Shown here: piece after piece, positions 1 through 10,614 of the stretch
Position numbering within the stretch: the first letter of the stretch is position 1
How the letters are laid out: every line of letters starts with the position of its first letter
NCBI GenBank assembly: GCA_036346395.1
Contig: CM070594.1
Span: 18,447,385 to 18,511,384 of the forward strand
Source of the DNA: Hsuehochloa calcarea
Lineage: Eukaryota > Streptophyta > Magnoliopsida > Poales > Poaceae
DNA: 64,000 nucleotides
Reading direction: 5' to 3'
Translations under genes and position numbers: made by a program
The notes under the pieces: model-generated
The model's input: only the letters and a program-made list of their open reading frames with translations
Database searches by the model: none
Told to the model about the DNA's origin: nothing

Positions 1-645
1 CAAAACATCATTGTCATATATCCAAGGTCTACCGAGCAACAAAGAGCATGCTTGCATAGGCACGATATCAAAGTCAAGACTATCTTTGTAATTACCGCTA
101 AAATTGCACTTTCACAACTTTGTGTACCTTTAATTTACCACACGAATTGAACCATTTGATGTAGTAGGGACGGGTATGGTCGTGTGGTCAAGCCAAGCTT
201 CTCGACCATCTCGGAGCTTGCAAGATTGTTGCAGCTCCTCCATCAATGATGACTCTGCAGCTCTCGTCCTTCACGAAATCTGGTCTCAAACAAGTTGTGT
301 CGTTGATTTTGCTCCGCCTCTCCACTTGTGCACTCAAGACTCGCTTCGCGACAAGGCTCACATGATACTCGGTGTCAACAAAGCAGCTACTTGTTTCTCT
401 ACATCACAAGATCACCGTCTATCTCATCTCCTCCACTGCAATGTTAGTCGCAAGTACATATTCGTCCTCAATATCACTAGTACTTACATAACCATCGCCT
501 TTGGTGGTAAGGTATGCTCACGACCGGGCAATCCTCATGACGTGTCCCATTCCCTTGCAACGGTGGCACACAATCCCAGTGGTACGACCAGTGGAAGCAA
601 CCGACGAAGAACTCTTGGCTGGTGCCTACACACTAGTAACTTTAC
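1..645 (-). pseudogene. Ty3/gypsy zinc knuckle and retropepsin region, frameshifted
   Basis: The minus strand at about 577-525 encodes a CHRCKGMGH zinc-knuckle core; a one-base loss before the last cysteine codon breaks the frame. At about 500-430 the linker TTKGDGYVSTSDIEDEYV follows. At about 280-190 the protease active site is recognisable as IIDGG, then after a one-base shift CNNLASSEMVEKLGL. The 3' end (about 45-1) reads CSLLLGRPWIYDND, the conserved end of the plant gypsy protease. Plus-strand open frames over this stretch are shadows. At least two frameshifts mean no functional protease is made. Confidence 0.75.
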
Positions 646-1249
646 TTACCTCGGGTGCATGTGATGTGGTCGGAGGTGCTGCTGAACGCGCCCTACTCGT
701 GGAGGGGCAGACCGTAGTGAAGGTGGGCTGTTTTGAATTGCCCCAAAGATCGGTCGTGGTGTAGACATGCTCCCAAAGTTGTTCCTTGGCCTCTGTTGTC
801 GTCCCTGCAATTCCTTTTCTGCCAAACATGCAAGTTGGAACAATCTAGGGACGATATCGTATTCTTTGTAATCCACTATATCCTGAATTTCACGTCTTAA
901 TCCTCCATAAAAACGTGCCATTGCAGCTTCTTCATCTTCAATAATATCACAACGCAACATGCTAATTTGTAGCTCCTGGTAATATTCTTCTACAGATCTA
1001 TTACCTTGGTTTAAGCGCTGCAATTTATTATGCAAATCACGTTTAAAAGAAGGTGGGACAAATCTGTTACGCATAGCAACCTTTAAACCAACCTTCCCAC
1101 GTAGTAGGCGCTAATCCTTCGGGGCATACCCTATTCCACCAAATGATGGTAAAGTTTTTAAATTCACTTGTGGCTTGCCTAACTCTATGCACTTCGGGAA
1201 CTAAGTGAGCATTCAATTTCTGCTCTACCAAATGATGGAAAAGAGTCAA
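646..1249 (-). pseudogene. Ty3/gypsy gag (retrotrans_gag domain), frameshifted
   Basis: The gag capsid-like domain forms the inner shell that packages retroelement RNA. Two overlapping frames (1249-1067, then 1074-646) carry one continuous domain: a stretch with EFKNF..IWWN, then TTWEG, then MRNRFVPPSFKRDLHNKL, LNQGNRSVEEYYQEL and MARFYGGLRREIQDIV, which is the usual plant gypsy gag signature. The frame change near 1070 shows the gene is broken. The true N terminus is missing because the sequence upstream belongs to another element. I am confident of the family and not of the lineage within Ty3/gypsy. Confidence 0.8.
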
Positions 1250-1360
1250 AGAAGTCCTCTACGAACCTAGCCTATGTCTAGTAGAAAAAACAGACTGCCT
1301 GGCTCTAGAGACTATAGTAGGTGAAGGAACTCCTCTAATGGTTCTCAAAGCGCTCATCCT

Positions 1361-3679
1361 CTATTTTCTCTCAATCTTGGCTCTACGGAAGCAGAACTCA
1401 ACAATATGGCCGTCTTTCTTGCAGAAGGTGCAATGGTACTTGACCTTTTGAGGGGCCTGATCTGATGAAGCAGAAGCACCTGTCTTGCTAGAAAGAGTTT
1501 GGGCAAAACCTACATATCTAAAGACAGCCTTAGATGGCTTAGGGGGTTCTACCTCAAACATGCTACTCTTAACAACTCATGCAATCTTAGGTGGATGGTT
1601 CTTGGAATGCTCTAGGGAATTAAAATCTAGGACACTATTCTTCATACTCACTTTAGATTGGTCAAGAATCATGTTGAGATTCTTCTTCCCACTAGAAAAC
1701 CTCTCAAGAGTCACTTTGAGGTAATCATTCTTTTTGGCAAAATCCTCACATATAGTGCACTTTCTTGACTTGATTGCCTCATCATACTTACTCTTAAGAA
1801 GAGTTACTTCAACTTTTAAGGCCTCACAAGACACACAATAGGAATCCCTAATCCTATTCAACTGCTCCTTAAATTTAACTCTAAAAGCCTCTTGTATCTT
1901 ATCAACAATTGTTTCAACTTCAGCATGCAAGACACAACAGGTAGAGTCAATAACTTTCTTGGAAGCAGTAATGGTCATAGATTTTTTTAATTTTAGCTTT
2001 TTCTTCTAGTGTCTTGTTTAGAGATTCAATTTCAGTTATGAGCTTAGGACAATTTTCACATGATGCAGATTTAGTGTACAGAACTATTTTTGTCATCTCT
2101 TTCATTTTAATCCTATTATTCTTACAATGAGAGCAAGTATGATTAACATCAAATTTCTGCAATTCTTTCATAGCGCTATCCAATTTTAATTCAAGCAAGG
2201 CACAGTTAGAGCAAGATAAAGGGATAGCATCTATAGCAGTCTCATCAAGATAAATGGCATTCATGCAAACATGACTAGACTTGAGAGATTCTATTTCATC
2301 AAGAGCATCTTTCAATTGATTCACAACAGAGAAATAAGAAGATTTTAAGCTTATCAATTCATTAAGCAAGCTAGTGCAGGAAGCACAAATATCATCAGGA
2401 TTAATGGATTTGAGCCTAACAACTTCTAGGTTCAAGTTATCAATCATAGTATCCTGTTTCTTAATCAATTTAGCTTGCTTATGCAGTTTCTGTTCAGCAA
2501 GAACCAAAGCATATTTCATATCAGCAAGTGAAGGACATACCTCATCGGGATCGCTGAAAGGATCGTCGTCGTTGGAGGGGTCGATGTCGTGGCTGTCCTT
2601 GGCTATGAAACACATGCCGGTGAAGTCCTGGGCCTTCTTCTTGCCACGGGAGTCATCCTCGTCGTCCTCCGTCTCCGAGTCCACATCGCTCATGTTAACA
2701 TTCTCAAGAGTGGCAAGGACCCCGCTGACGAACTTGCGATAGTTTGTCTTCTTGGGTTTCGCATCACTAGTTTGAGGATGCCTCCGAGAGTCCTTCTCCT
2801 CCTTGCCCTTCAGCTTGGGGCACCGGGAGCGAATGTGGTTTGGCTCACCACACTCAAAGCATGTGACAGGGCCACCTCTCCTTCTGTTCCTCACCTTGTT
2901 GTAAACTCTCGAGAATTTGGTGGATAGGAGGGCTAAATCATCCTCAGGTAGTTTATCCAGTTGCTCATCGCTCAAAGAATGCAAAGCTGATAAAGAAAAA
3001 CCAGATGAGCTTAAATCCAAAGAATCAATGAACTACCCTTAGATGAGCCGACCACTAAAGCCATCGACTCTGTCTTGGGGAGACGCGAGATGAAATCAAT
3101 CTCATGCGTCTTCAACCTCGAGTATAGCTTATCCATGGTGAGCTCACTCATGACAGTGTTGTCATTTATGGATATGATCTTCATTCCCCAGACCTTCACA
3201 TCAAGAGCACCCAAAAGCTGACGTGCGTTCCCAGACTCAGAGAAAACAAGGTCTACAGCGTGAAGATCATGAAGAATCTTAGAAAACCTTCCCCACAGCT
3301 TATCTAAAGACTCACTAACCATTTGCTCGATCTTGGAGTATATTTTCTTGAGCTGGTTCTGTCTCACTTCCTTGATCGCAGTGGAACCCTCGTGGTAATC
3401 ACAGAGAGTCCGCCAGATCTCATGAGCAGACCTCAAATGAGCAACACGCTCAAACTCAGATTGGCTAAGGCCTTGAATCAGAAAATTTTGAGCCTTACTA
3501 TTGGCCTCCACATCTGGAGTGATCACATCGTCATCGGCTGGCACGACAAAAGGATTTTTGACTTTAAGCCAAATTGCGTGCCCTTGAGCCTCGATGTAAG
3601 CCTGCATGCGGGCCTTCCAGTAAGCAAAATCGACTCCATCGAAAATATGTGGTTTGGTCGAATACTTGTCAGTCACCAT
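1361..3679 (-). pseudogene. Sirevirus-like gag polyprotein (UBN2-type), frameshifted
   Basis: The first frame (3679-3011) is a UBN2-type copia gag domain: IFDGVDFAYWKARMQAY, LIQGLSQSEFERVAHLRSA, IWRTLCDYHEGSTAIKEVRQ. The next frame (3020-1947) carries a CCHC zinc knuckle, CFECGEPNHIRSRC, then an acidic serine-rich stretch and a long lysine-, leucine- and cysteine-containing coiled-coil-like tail with repeated CxxC pairs. Frames 1978-1577 and 1561-1361 continue this tail and end in a second zinc-finger-like motif, CTFCKKDGHIVEFC. The long CxxC-rich C terminus matches the second copy at 23945-26282. Three frame changes and the missing pol make this a relic. Confidence 0.8.
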
Positions 3680-3720
3680 GGCTCCAAAGACCGGTTAAGA
3701 TCTATGAGAAGAGCTAACCG

Positions 3721-3734
3721 GGCTCTGATACCAC
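3721..3734 (-). other. Primer-binding site (initiator tRNA-Met type)
   Basis: The reverse complement reads TGGTATCAGAGCC, the standard plant Ty1/copia primer-binding site. It lies directly after the CA end of the LTR and fixes both the element orientation and the LTR boundary at 3736. Confidence 0.85.
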
Positions 3735-3735
3735 T

Positions 3736-5529
3736 TGTAGGATTGGAAAGGCAACTAGAGAGGGGTGAATAGACGCTTTCTTGATTTTTGCCTTAATCAA
3801 ATTCAACACAAACTTTTCTTCGATAGCTATGAAAGCTAAGAAGATTAGTAGAACCACAGAGGAAGTCTTGTGCTGAATCCGATTAACCCCTTAAGCAAAA
3901 GACCCAAAATGTGGAGATTAAACTCACTAGGGCGGTCAGACCGGTGGCCAATTGGCGGTCTGACCACCGTTGTGAAATCGGTCTGACCGATTTTGTCCAG
4001 AACCTATGCAGACAGTCCAAATCCAAAACGAAAATTGGTCTAACTTTTGATTTACCCGATGAAACTTGACCACATTTGGAACACACCTCCCTAAGGATAT
4101 CTGGAACCTATTCCTAGCAGCGATCGTCCAGATCCACGGTAAAGTTTTGACCTTTTTAAGTTTTACCAAAGGTGGGTTCGAAACCAAGAAAAATGAAAAA
4201 CTTGATTCAAATATTGCTCGTGGGGGATTGATGATTTAGATGATCCTAAGAGTATTCCCACACATCATAGCAAGGTAAAAGAGGTCAAGAGACCAACCAA
4301 AAACAACCGGATCAAGGAAGCACCAAAATGATCAAAAGAGAGAGGAAAACACAAGAGGACTCATCTTTGAACAAACATCCATAGATTGATTCAATATGAT
4401 GCTTGTTACAGCCACTCCCTCAAGGAGGACAAGAGCTCAATCCAAGAGCACACACACAAATAACCTCTCTAGAACCTAGCCTCTCCTCTCCTCTCCAAAC
4501 CCTAAACCAAACTAGGGTTTTTGCAAATGAAGTGCTTGGGGGCTGTTTTGCAACCCCCCCCCTCTATTTATAGTGAGACCTAGGTTTTAGAAGAGTTCGC
4601 CTAATGGGCTCCCGTTAAGGCCCAATACACATGGGACACATACACACGCATTACAGTTGAAGCAATCGTCTGCTTCGCCACATGTAGGTTGATCAGCGGC
4701 TCTCATCATGTCGGCAAGTCTCTCCCGTCCGAATCCCATCGGAACCTCCAAGGCACTTGCACCGACCCCCGCGCTGTTTGATCCAACCAACTGCAACAAA
4801 CTGCCTGTTCGAACTATCTTTCCATTCTGCACCATGCTTGAGTCACACGACTTCACCCGGCATCCATGATCGTTCTGGACCTCAGCTCTCCAAGCTTAGT
4901 CCCGATCCTCCTCGCCATTGACCATCGTTGACCTGCAAGTCACCTGCACATCAATAGAACAAGAAATCGTCTCCAGGAACAAGTTCTTCACAACTTGACC
5001 TACGTTAGCTCAAAACATGCAATATGCAACATTAAAGTATTGAAACTCATGCACTAGACATAATCAAAACACAACGCCTCCAAGATGGCCGACGAACAAG
5101 TGGAAACCCGTCTGACCTCCATACATGGCTGGTCTGACCGATCTCCAACCGGTCAGGCCAATTTTTATGAGCCGGTCAGACCGCCCGAAAAAGGCTTAGC
5201 CAAAATTCCACCTGAAAATCCGAGAACTCTCTGGAATTTTCAAATGATATAACTTTTGACTGGAAGCTCCAAAAAATATGAGACCACATGCAGGAGACTC
5301 CCCTCTCTTGCCTACATACTCTATTTTTGGCCTAGCTCCAAACTCACTCAATAGCCTCGCCGGCGGATCGGACCGAGCCAGTTTGCCGGATCGCCACACA
5401 CCGGCCCGACCGCCGAGGTCTGAACAACATTGAAGCTTTTCCGAAAACGCGAGATTTGACAAACCAACAACGTCATTGCCGATTGACTCATCATCCTAAG
5501 ATCATGCACATATCCCCACGATATCCACA
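3736..5529 (-). repeat. 5' LTR of the truncated Sirevirus-like element
   Basis: On the plus strand it begins TGTAGGATTGG and ends GATATCCACA, so it has the TG...CA form. It is 1794 bp, about the length of the LTRs at 17046, 26342 and 34621, and shares their outline: a start of the type TGT.GGA..G.AAAGG.GACTAG, the phrase TTTTGACTGGA, and an end ATATCC.CA.GATATCCACA. It holds several CGGTCNGACCG-like palindromes clustered at about 3928-3990, 5108-5190 and 5365-5415. No second LTR is present, so no TSD can be checked. Confidence 0.8.
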
Positions 5530-6856
5530 AATTTGAATTGCATTTTTGCATCATGTACACAACCATTGCATAAAGGAAAATGATTATAGTGATTATATGA
5601 TATCTACCTTGTTGGTAGAGACTTCACAGGGGTAGAGAGACCCCTAGTCCTTTTGAGGATAAGCTCGAGAAAGAGTGAACACTGTCACGGGTATTCACTC
5701 ATGCTATACCGGTGTAAGCGATGAAATGGAAAAATGAGCATGTAGAATAGAGTTGCACTGCATTGAATAAACCTGAATGATATAACTTCGTTATATGATC
5801 GGTGATGAAGTTATAGATTATGGTTATTGATCTGTTGTTTATTGTTACTCATTGAGTCGTGGACTCACCCTTACTTTGTTGTTGTTTTTTGTGGACGTTG
5901 ACGATATCATGTATGGGAGGGAGTAGCACACGTGCCTCACATGCAACCACTACATTTATCTAATTCATATTAGCATGCTCTCTTTAAGTCACTACAAGAA
6001 AACCCCCATGGAGACGCTTTTCAATTTGTCTCTAAATTAAGGAGTTATATCGTTTAGAGGTGCTTTTTAGATACACTTTAAAAATCGCCCTAGAATTTTG
6101 TATGCTAGAGGCACTTTTGAGATGTTTTCGAGACATATAAAATTTTATCTTGTACAGACGTTTCTGAGACGCTCTCTAATTCGGCTAAAAGTTATGTTGT
6201 GTAAATACATTTTTTAGATGCTTTCCAACTCTCTAAAGGCGATTTTTGGTGGTTGATATTTGTCAAAAGAACTACAAAATAATATTGCAATGCAGAACTA
6301 AACACGTGAGGTTATGAGGTTGAGGTGACTAGTCTAACAAGTCTAAGAGATATATTTCTCATGAGGTCTTGAGTTCGAGTGCCAACTTTTGCAAGATCGC
6401 ACACATTTTTTATATTTTATTTGTTGAGGTGTAGTGCAATGTCTCTACATAACACCGTATATCCCGTTAGAGACGTTTGAAAAAATGCTACTACTGTCGT
6501 AGCAACGATACATGAGGCGCTTTCGAAAATACCTTTACAACTCCCTAGGGTCGGAAAAAAAACACCTTTACTGTACAAGGGTCGCCTCTACGAGTCAATT
6601 CTGTTGCAGTGAATCTGATGTCTCATGATAATTTCCCAATAGGAACTATTAGGCTTGATTAATATTAGATGGATGGATTGGAGCCTGATTTATTTATCAT
6701 AGTGGACGTTATAGTTCGAATTGCTATCTTTTGGGTCGTTATTAATTGTTGCCGTCTAGTGTATTGTTCTTACGCATTTTATGCCGTTTTAGTTTATTTA
6801 TTTTGCATACGTAGCTAGATTAGTTTAGGTGATATCTGTACTGGTCGGGTGTTACA
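5530..6856. repeat. Probable LTR remnant split by a small CACTA-like element
   Basis: Sequence on both sides of the insertion at 5990-6611 has no coding potential. It ends at about 6856 with GGTCGGGTGTTACA, a typical plus-strand LTR end of grass gypsy elements. The left boundary is the LTR of the neighbouring Sirevirus-like element. The family is not recognised, and the LTR call rests on the end motif and context only. Confidence 0.4.
5990..6611. mobile_element. Non-autonomous CACTA-like (En/Spm) element
   Basis: The left end is CACTACAAGAAAACC and the right end, read in reverse, is CACTGCAACAGAA: 10 of the first 13 bases match, including the CACT start. The 622-bp interior is non-coding and repeats GAGACGCTTT-like phrases, typical of small CACTA derivatives in grasses. 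The flanks AGT and AAT do not form a perfect 3-bp TSD, so one end may be eroded. Confidence 0.6.
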
Positions 6857-9800
6857 GATGAGGCAGCCAGACACGCAAGCAAAGAAACGTAAGCCATGTC
6901 TCACTCCTGTCCCCATCCATCTACTCTGCTGCTCTGCTACACATAGAAAACTGCAAAGAGAGTTGCATTCTATCGTGTCGCTGCTGTCAAAAACTCAAAA
7001 GCGCCGTAAAGCCTTCTGATTGCACATTTGATCCTTCGTGAAAATAATTAAGTGCCAGCACAGCAGTTCGATCCTATCACTGTTCAGCCTCTCTTTTCTT
7101 TTCCTGAAACCAATCAAAGGCTCTGAACATACAAGAAACCTAATGAACAAGCATGTATAGCTGTTGTTTCTTTAATTATTCTGTCATCCGGAGCTCGGAA
7201 ACCACGTAGCTGGTCTCTCTCTTGTGCCTGCCAAAAGCTCGGCGATGTGCTATGAAACAATGCGCCCCTTGTCTGCAGAAAGCCCATGCAGATCTGCAGC
7301 TGTAGTAGCTACCTGGCTATAGTTCCCTTTTGCTTCTAGAATGCTGTCCTGCTCGTTCAGACGTTCACTCGATCGATCACCTCGCAATCTTCCCTCTCAC
7401 AAAAGAGAGCGAGCAGCTGGGTCCTTGCTTTATGCCTTGTCTTGTCTCCTTGGGCAGCTTCTCAAGTAAACTCTGATGAAGAACAATTAATTGTTAATAC
7501 ATAACGGCCATTAACCTCCTCATACGTATCCCCGTCAAATACTAGATGAGATTAATTACTTGCAGACTCGATCAAACTATGCACGGGGACACCACTAGGC
7601 GGTGAGACATTGGTCACCTGTCCTGCGTATATATGTCGCCTTAATTTCATGCATGCACCGACCAGTTCAAACACCACAGGCTTCGGTTTTATAAGACTTC
7701 GAGCTGAAAATTAACCACACTACATCTCCTCCCAACTCGCCCCCGTAGGAGATTGGTGGCCCTTAAACTCTTCTGATCGCGACGGGGAGAGCCTCGTATC
7801 ACTAGCACCGAGCTAGCGGCTACATTTCAGTCGTGCATCCGTCGCTGTCTTTAATAGCATATCGAGTTTCATACAGTCACCAGTTAACCCAAAAAGTACA
7901 GGCAAATGGGGTACAGTGGACAGTGATCAATTAATCCACTCATACTTCATCAGTACGGCTCCCTTTCTAGCTCTACTTACCTTGGCGAACAGGGCACCAC
8001 ATAGGCAATAATAACAGCAATTATATGCCACAACGACCCGCTGTACTGCTGCGTGCCATCATCGTGCCTGCGCAAGGTAGGTGTCTGAAATTGCATCTGC
8101 TTGCAGCCTTCAGTAAAGAGCGTGTAGATGTGCTAACAAAAGGGCAAGCAAGCAAAGAGGAATATATATGCTTTTCTCTCGTGCATTTGGTGTGTAAAAT
8201 AGGAGTGCCAACAGGGGGAGAAAAAGGTGGGGCAGGAAACTTACCGATAAAGCGTAGGGGTAGTGGTCTCTCCCCTGTCCCCTCCCTTCTCAGGAACGTT
8301 TGCCTTTTCACCCAATACCATACTAACTGCATCGACAAGTTGAACACTAGTGGATAGCTAGGCTGCTCCTTTTTTAAAAAATTGAAGAAACAGTTGATAG
8401 GCTAGTTGATGACATGCATGTTGAGAAGTGCTTATTACGTGCTCTAGACAGAAGAAAATCGCACCAGAGCGGTTTTTGTTATGTAGTAATTAGTGTGTTG
8501 GACTTTTGTGCTTCTAGAAAGAATTTTGAGGATTCTTTCAGTAAAGTTTAATTACTGATAAGAGTCCCTATTCTTTTCCTTCCAGAACTGCGTTTTACAA
8601 GTGTATAATGTTAAATTGTTTTGTTATAATTAGGTGTTGCCATGTGAGATACCACACATTTTGGGTCCGTAATGAGGTGGATAATTAAGGGATTTTCTAG
8701 CTTGAAATTCTCAGACAAATTGAGGGACCGGGGGCAGGTTGCGAAGGTGCGCAGCTAGTCATGTCGCCCTCCACTTAACTATAATAGGCGAAATGAAGGT
8801 GGAAAGTAGTTATAGCAGTTACAGTTGTGTGTTGATCTCCCACTGCTGATGACGGCGAAGTTTCCTCCCCCGATCCTGCGTGAATCTTGCACCCCAAAGC
8901 TGCTGTAACGCTAGCTGGGCCTGACTGATGTCACTAGCAAGCTCGTACAAATTGGAGTAGAAAAAGTTTTGACGTCGTGGTCACGGGGTTCCATCTTTCT
9001 TTCTTTCAGTCTTGCTTGGCAAATTGGATTCGACGAGAAAACGACCTCAATAAGGCTGGATTGACGGGGAGAAAGACGGTTCTAATTCTGACCAGCCGGT
9101 CGGGGGAAGCAAGCTCGATCGCGGTGACGTGTCTGGACGGGCAGATCGTCGTCAGATAGGAGGGAGGAGGAGGTTACAGGACAGGACCGCCGTGGCGTAG
9201 CTGAAAACGATGGAGATGATGAGCCTGCCGGAGGAATCAATTAAGCGGGGTGCACGAGAGGCAAAGTGGCACTTCAGCTCACCGTTTGATCCGGACAATT
9301 TACCATGCCCGCTCCGTGACACGTACGTTCTAAAATACATCTCCGTGGAGTTTTCACTTTTGCCGGTGAAAAATTAAAAATAGTGATTCGTTGTTCATCA
9401 CCCAGAATATACATATATATATATATATATACACACACACATGAATTTTGTAGTAAAACCACTACCTATCATGTCAGTTTTACGGCGAGGACACGGGAGC
9501 AAAAAGCCCCTCCCGAGCCCCCGAGTCGGTTTCGACCTTCCCGCTTTCACCGCCCGCGGCTTTGTCCCCGGCCTGTACCCCTCTGCCGCGGCAGGCGTTG
9601 CGCAAGTGTCAACAAGATCCGTGTCACCTCCGATGGGTTAGGTCTCCTCTTTACGACCAACCAACCAACCAGCCAGCAGCCAGCGCCCGTGCCCAGCCCT
9701 TAAAACCAGACGACTACTAGTAGTAGTCTTCTGGTACTAGTCATCTGTTCTACGCACGACGATATATATATACACTGCTACCTCGTGTACAAGCACTGTT

Positions 9801-10460
9801 CCGAACTGATCGCGTGCCGTCGATCATGTGATGGATGTGTATCTGATGTGGCTCCTTGCTTGCTTTTAATTTGTTCAAGCTGCGTGCACACATGATTGTG
9901 CGTGTGATCAGCAGTTTGGCATCCATGGTTGGAAGAAGCTAGCTAGCGCGGGGGTGGGGGAGGAGAGCCGTGTGTGCTGGTGTGGAGGATGATGGATGAT
10001 GGATGATGGAGTGGGAGGGGCTCACACGACACGAGAATTTGGTGGTGTAGTGGTCACATCCCCTGCACTCGAGTGCATCCCATATCAACCCAACACGTCC
10101 GCTGTCATGGGGAGGCTAAGCCATATGGTTTAATTGAACTATTTTTAAATGGAACCCTTAATTCGTTTGATTAATTTGTTAACTAACCTGTCCTTATGTA
10201 CACCGTCAATCTATCAGAAACTAAATGCGGTTTAGAGTCTTTCTAGGTGGTTTTTTTTTATACCGCCGTACAAGCAGCACCGGTTAAATTTTTTTTTTTT
10301 AAAAAAAAAAGGAAACCAGGTACAAAAATAAGACAAATTGCTCCACCACGTACTACATCCCTTATGTACGTACCTGATTTCTCTTCTCTTTCTCTGCTGT
10401 GCGCACGTATTTTTTTACTCAACCGTTTGGCTTTCTCAGTTCTCATCACCAGCTAGGCAG
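6857..10460. other. Intergenic and upstream region of the Aux/IAA gene
   Basis: I found no convincing gene in this 3.6 kb. The short open frames at 8021-8357, 8977-9159 and 9274-9703 are unsupported. The region looks like single-copy flanking DNA with scattered TGTCTC/GAGACA hexamers (about 6895, 7442 and 7602), far from the gene start. It contains a TA/CA microsatellite at 9407-9440 and an A/T homopolymer tract at about 10288-10310. Confidence 0.5.
9407..9440. repeat. AT/AC microsatellite
   Basis: A run of alternating TA dinucleotides is followed directly by five CA units. It is likely polymorphic. Confidence 0.9.
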
Positions 10461-10470
10461 CTATATATAC
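10461..10470 (+). promoter_or_regulatory. Probable TATA box of the Aux/IAA gene
   Basis: CTATATATAC lies about 150 bp upstream of the start codon at 10615, which predicts a transcription start near 10490-10500 and a leader of about 120 bases rich in CT. No canonical auxin-response hexamer (TGTCTC or GAGACA) is seen between 10000 and 10600; one TGTCTC lies inside exon 1 at about 10639. Confidence 0.55.
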
Positions 10471-10513
10471 ACATCTCCAGCTACCTCTCTTTCCTTCTTT
10501 CCTTAGGTCCTGA

Positions 10514-10564
10514 ATGTGGCGACTAGTTGTTAGTTTCACTCCACCCCTCTCCATTTCTACATAA
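10514..10564 (+). other. Upstream open reading frame in the Aux/IAA leader
   Basis: An ATG at 10514 opens a 16-codon frame (starting MWRLVVSF) that closes at 10562-10564, 50 bases before the main start at 10615. If transcription starts at the TATA box at 10461 this frame is in the mRNA and could reduce initiation at the main ATG. There is no evidence that it is translated. Confidence 0.4.
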
Positions 10565-10614
10565 CTATACATACATATAGCTATATCAGGTGCTGTGCTA
10601 ATCGTGTACTACAC

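Larger units (their letters stand above)
1..1250 (-). mobile_element. Ty3/gypsy retrotransposon fragment (gag to protease)
   Basis: Reading the minus strand from 1249 down to 1 gives, in order, a retrotransposon gag domain, a CCHC zinc knuckle, a linker and an aspartic-protease domain, which is the order of a Ty3/gypsy polyprotein. No LTR, primer-binding site, reverse transcriptase or integrase is visible. The element runs off the window at base 1 and is cut at about 1250, where it abuts the gag of a copia-type element in the same orientation. Confidence 0.8.
1250..5529 (-). mobile_element. Truncated Sirevirus-like Ty1/copia element (5' LTR plus gag)
   Basis: The order on the minus strand is an LTR (5529-3736), a tRNA-iMet-type primer-binding site (3734-3721), and gag (3679-1361). 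Protease, integrase, reverse transcriptase and the 3' LTR are absent. The gag start (KYSTKPHIFDG..FAYWKARMQAY) resembles the gag of the complete element at 17046-28023, so both belong to the same broad Sirevirus-type group, but the LTRs clearly diverge. The cut end at about 1250 joins a gypsy gag. Confidence 0.8.

Noticed and set aside
176..764. Plus-strand frames of 162 and 87 codons
   Set aside because: The minus strand here encodes recognisable gypsy zinc-knuckle and protease sequence; the plus frames are shadows.
6330..6400. Possible tRNA-like or SINE sequence with a B-box-like phrase
   Set aside because: Only the B-box-like phrase is present; no A box, no cloverleaf and no poly(A) or T tail, and it lies within a CACTA-like element.
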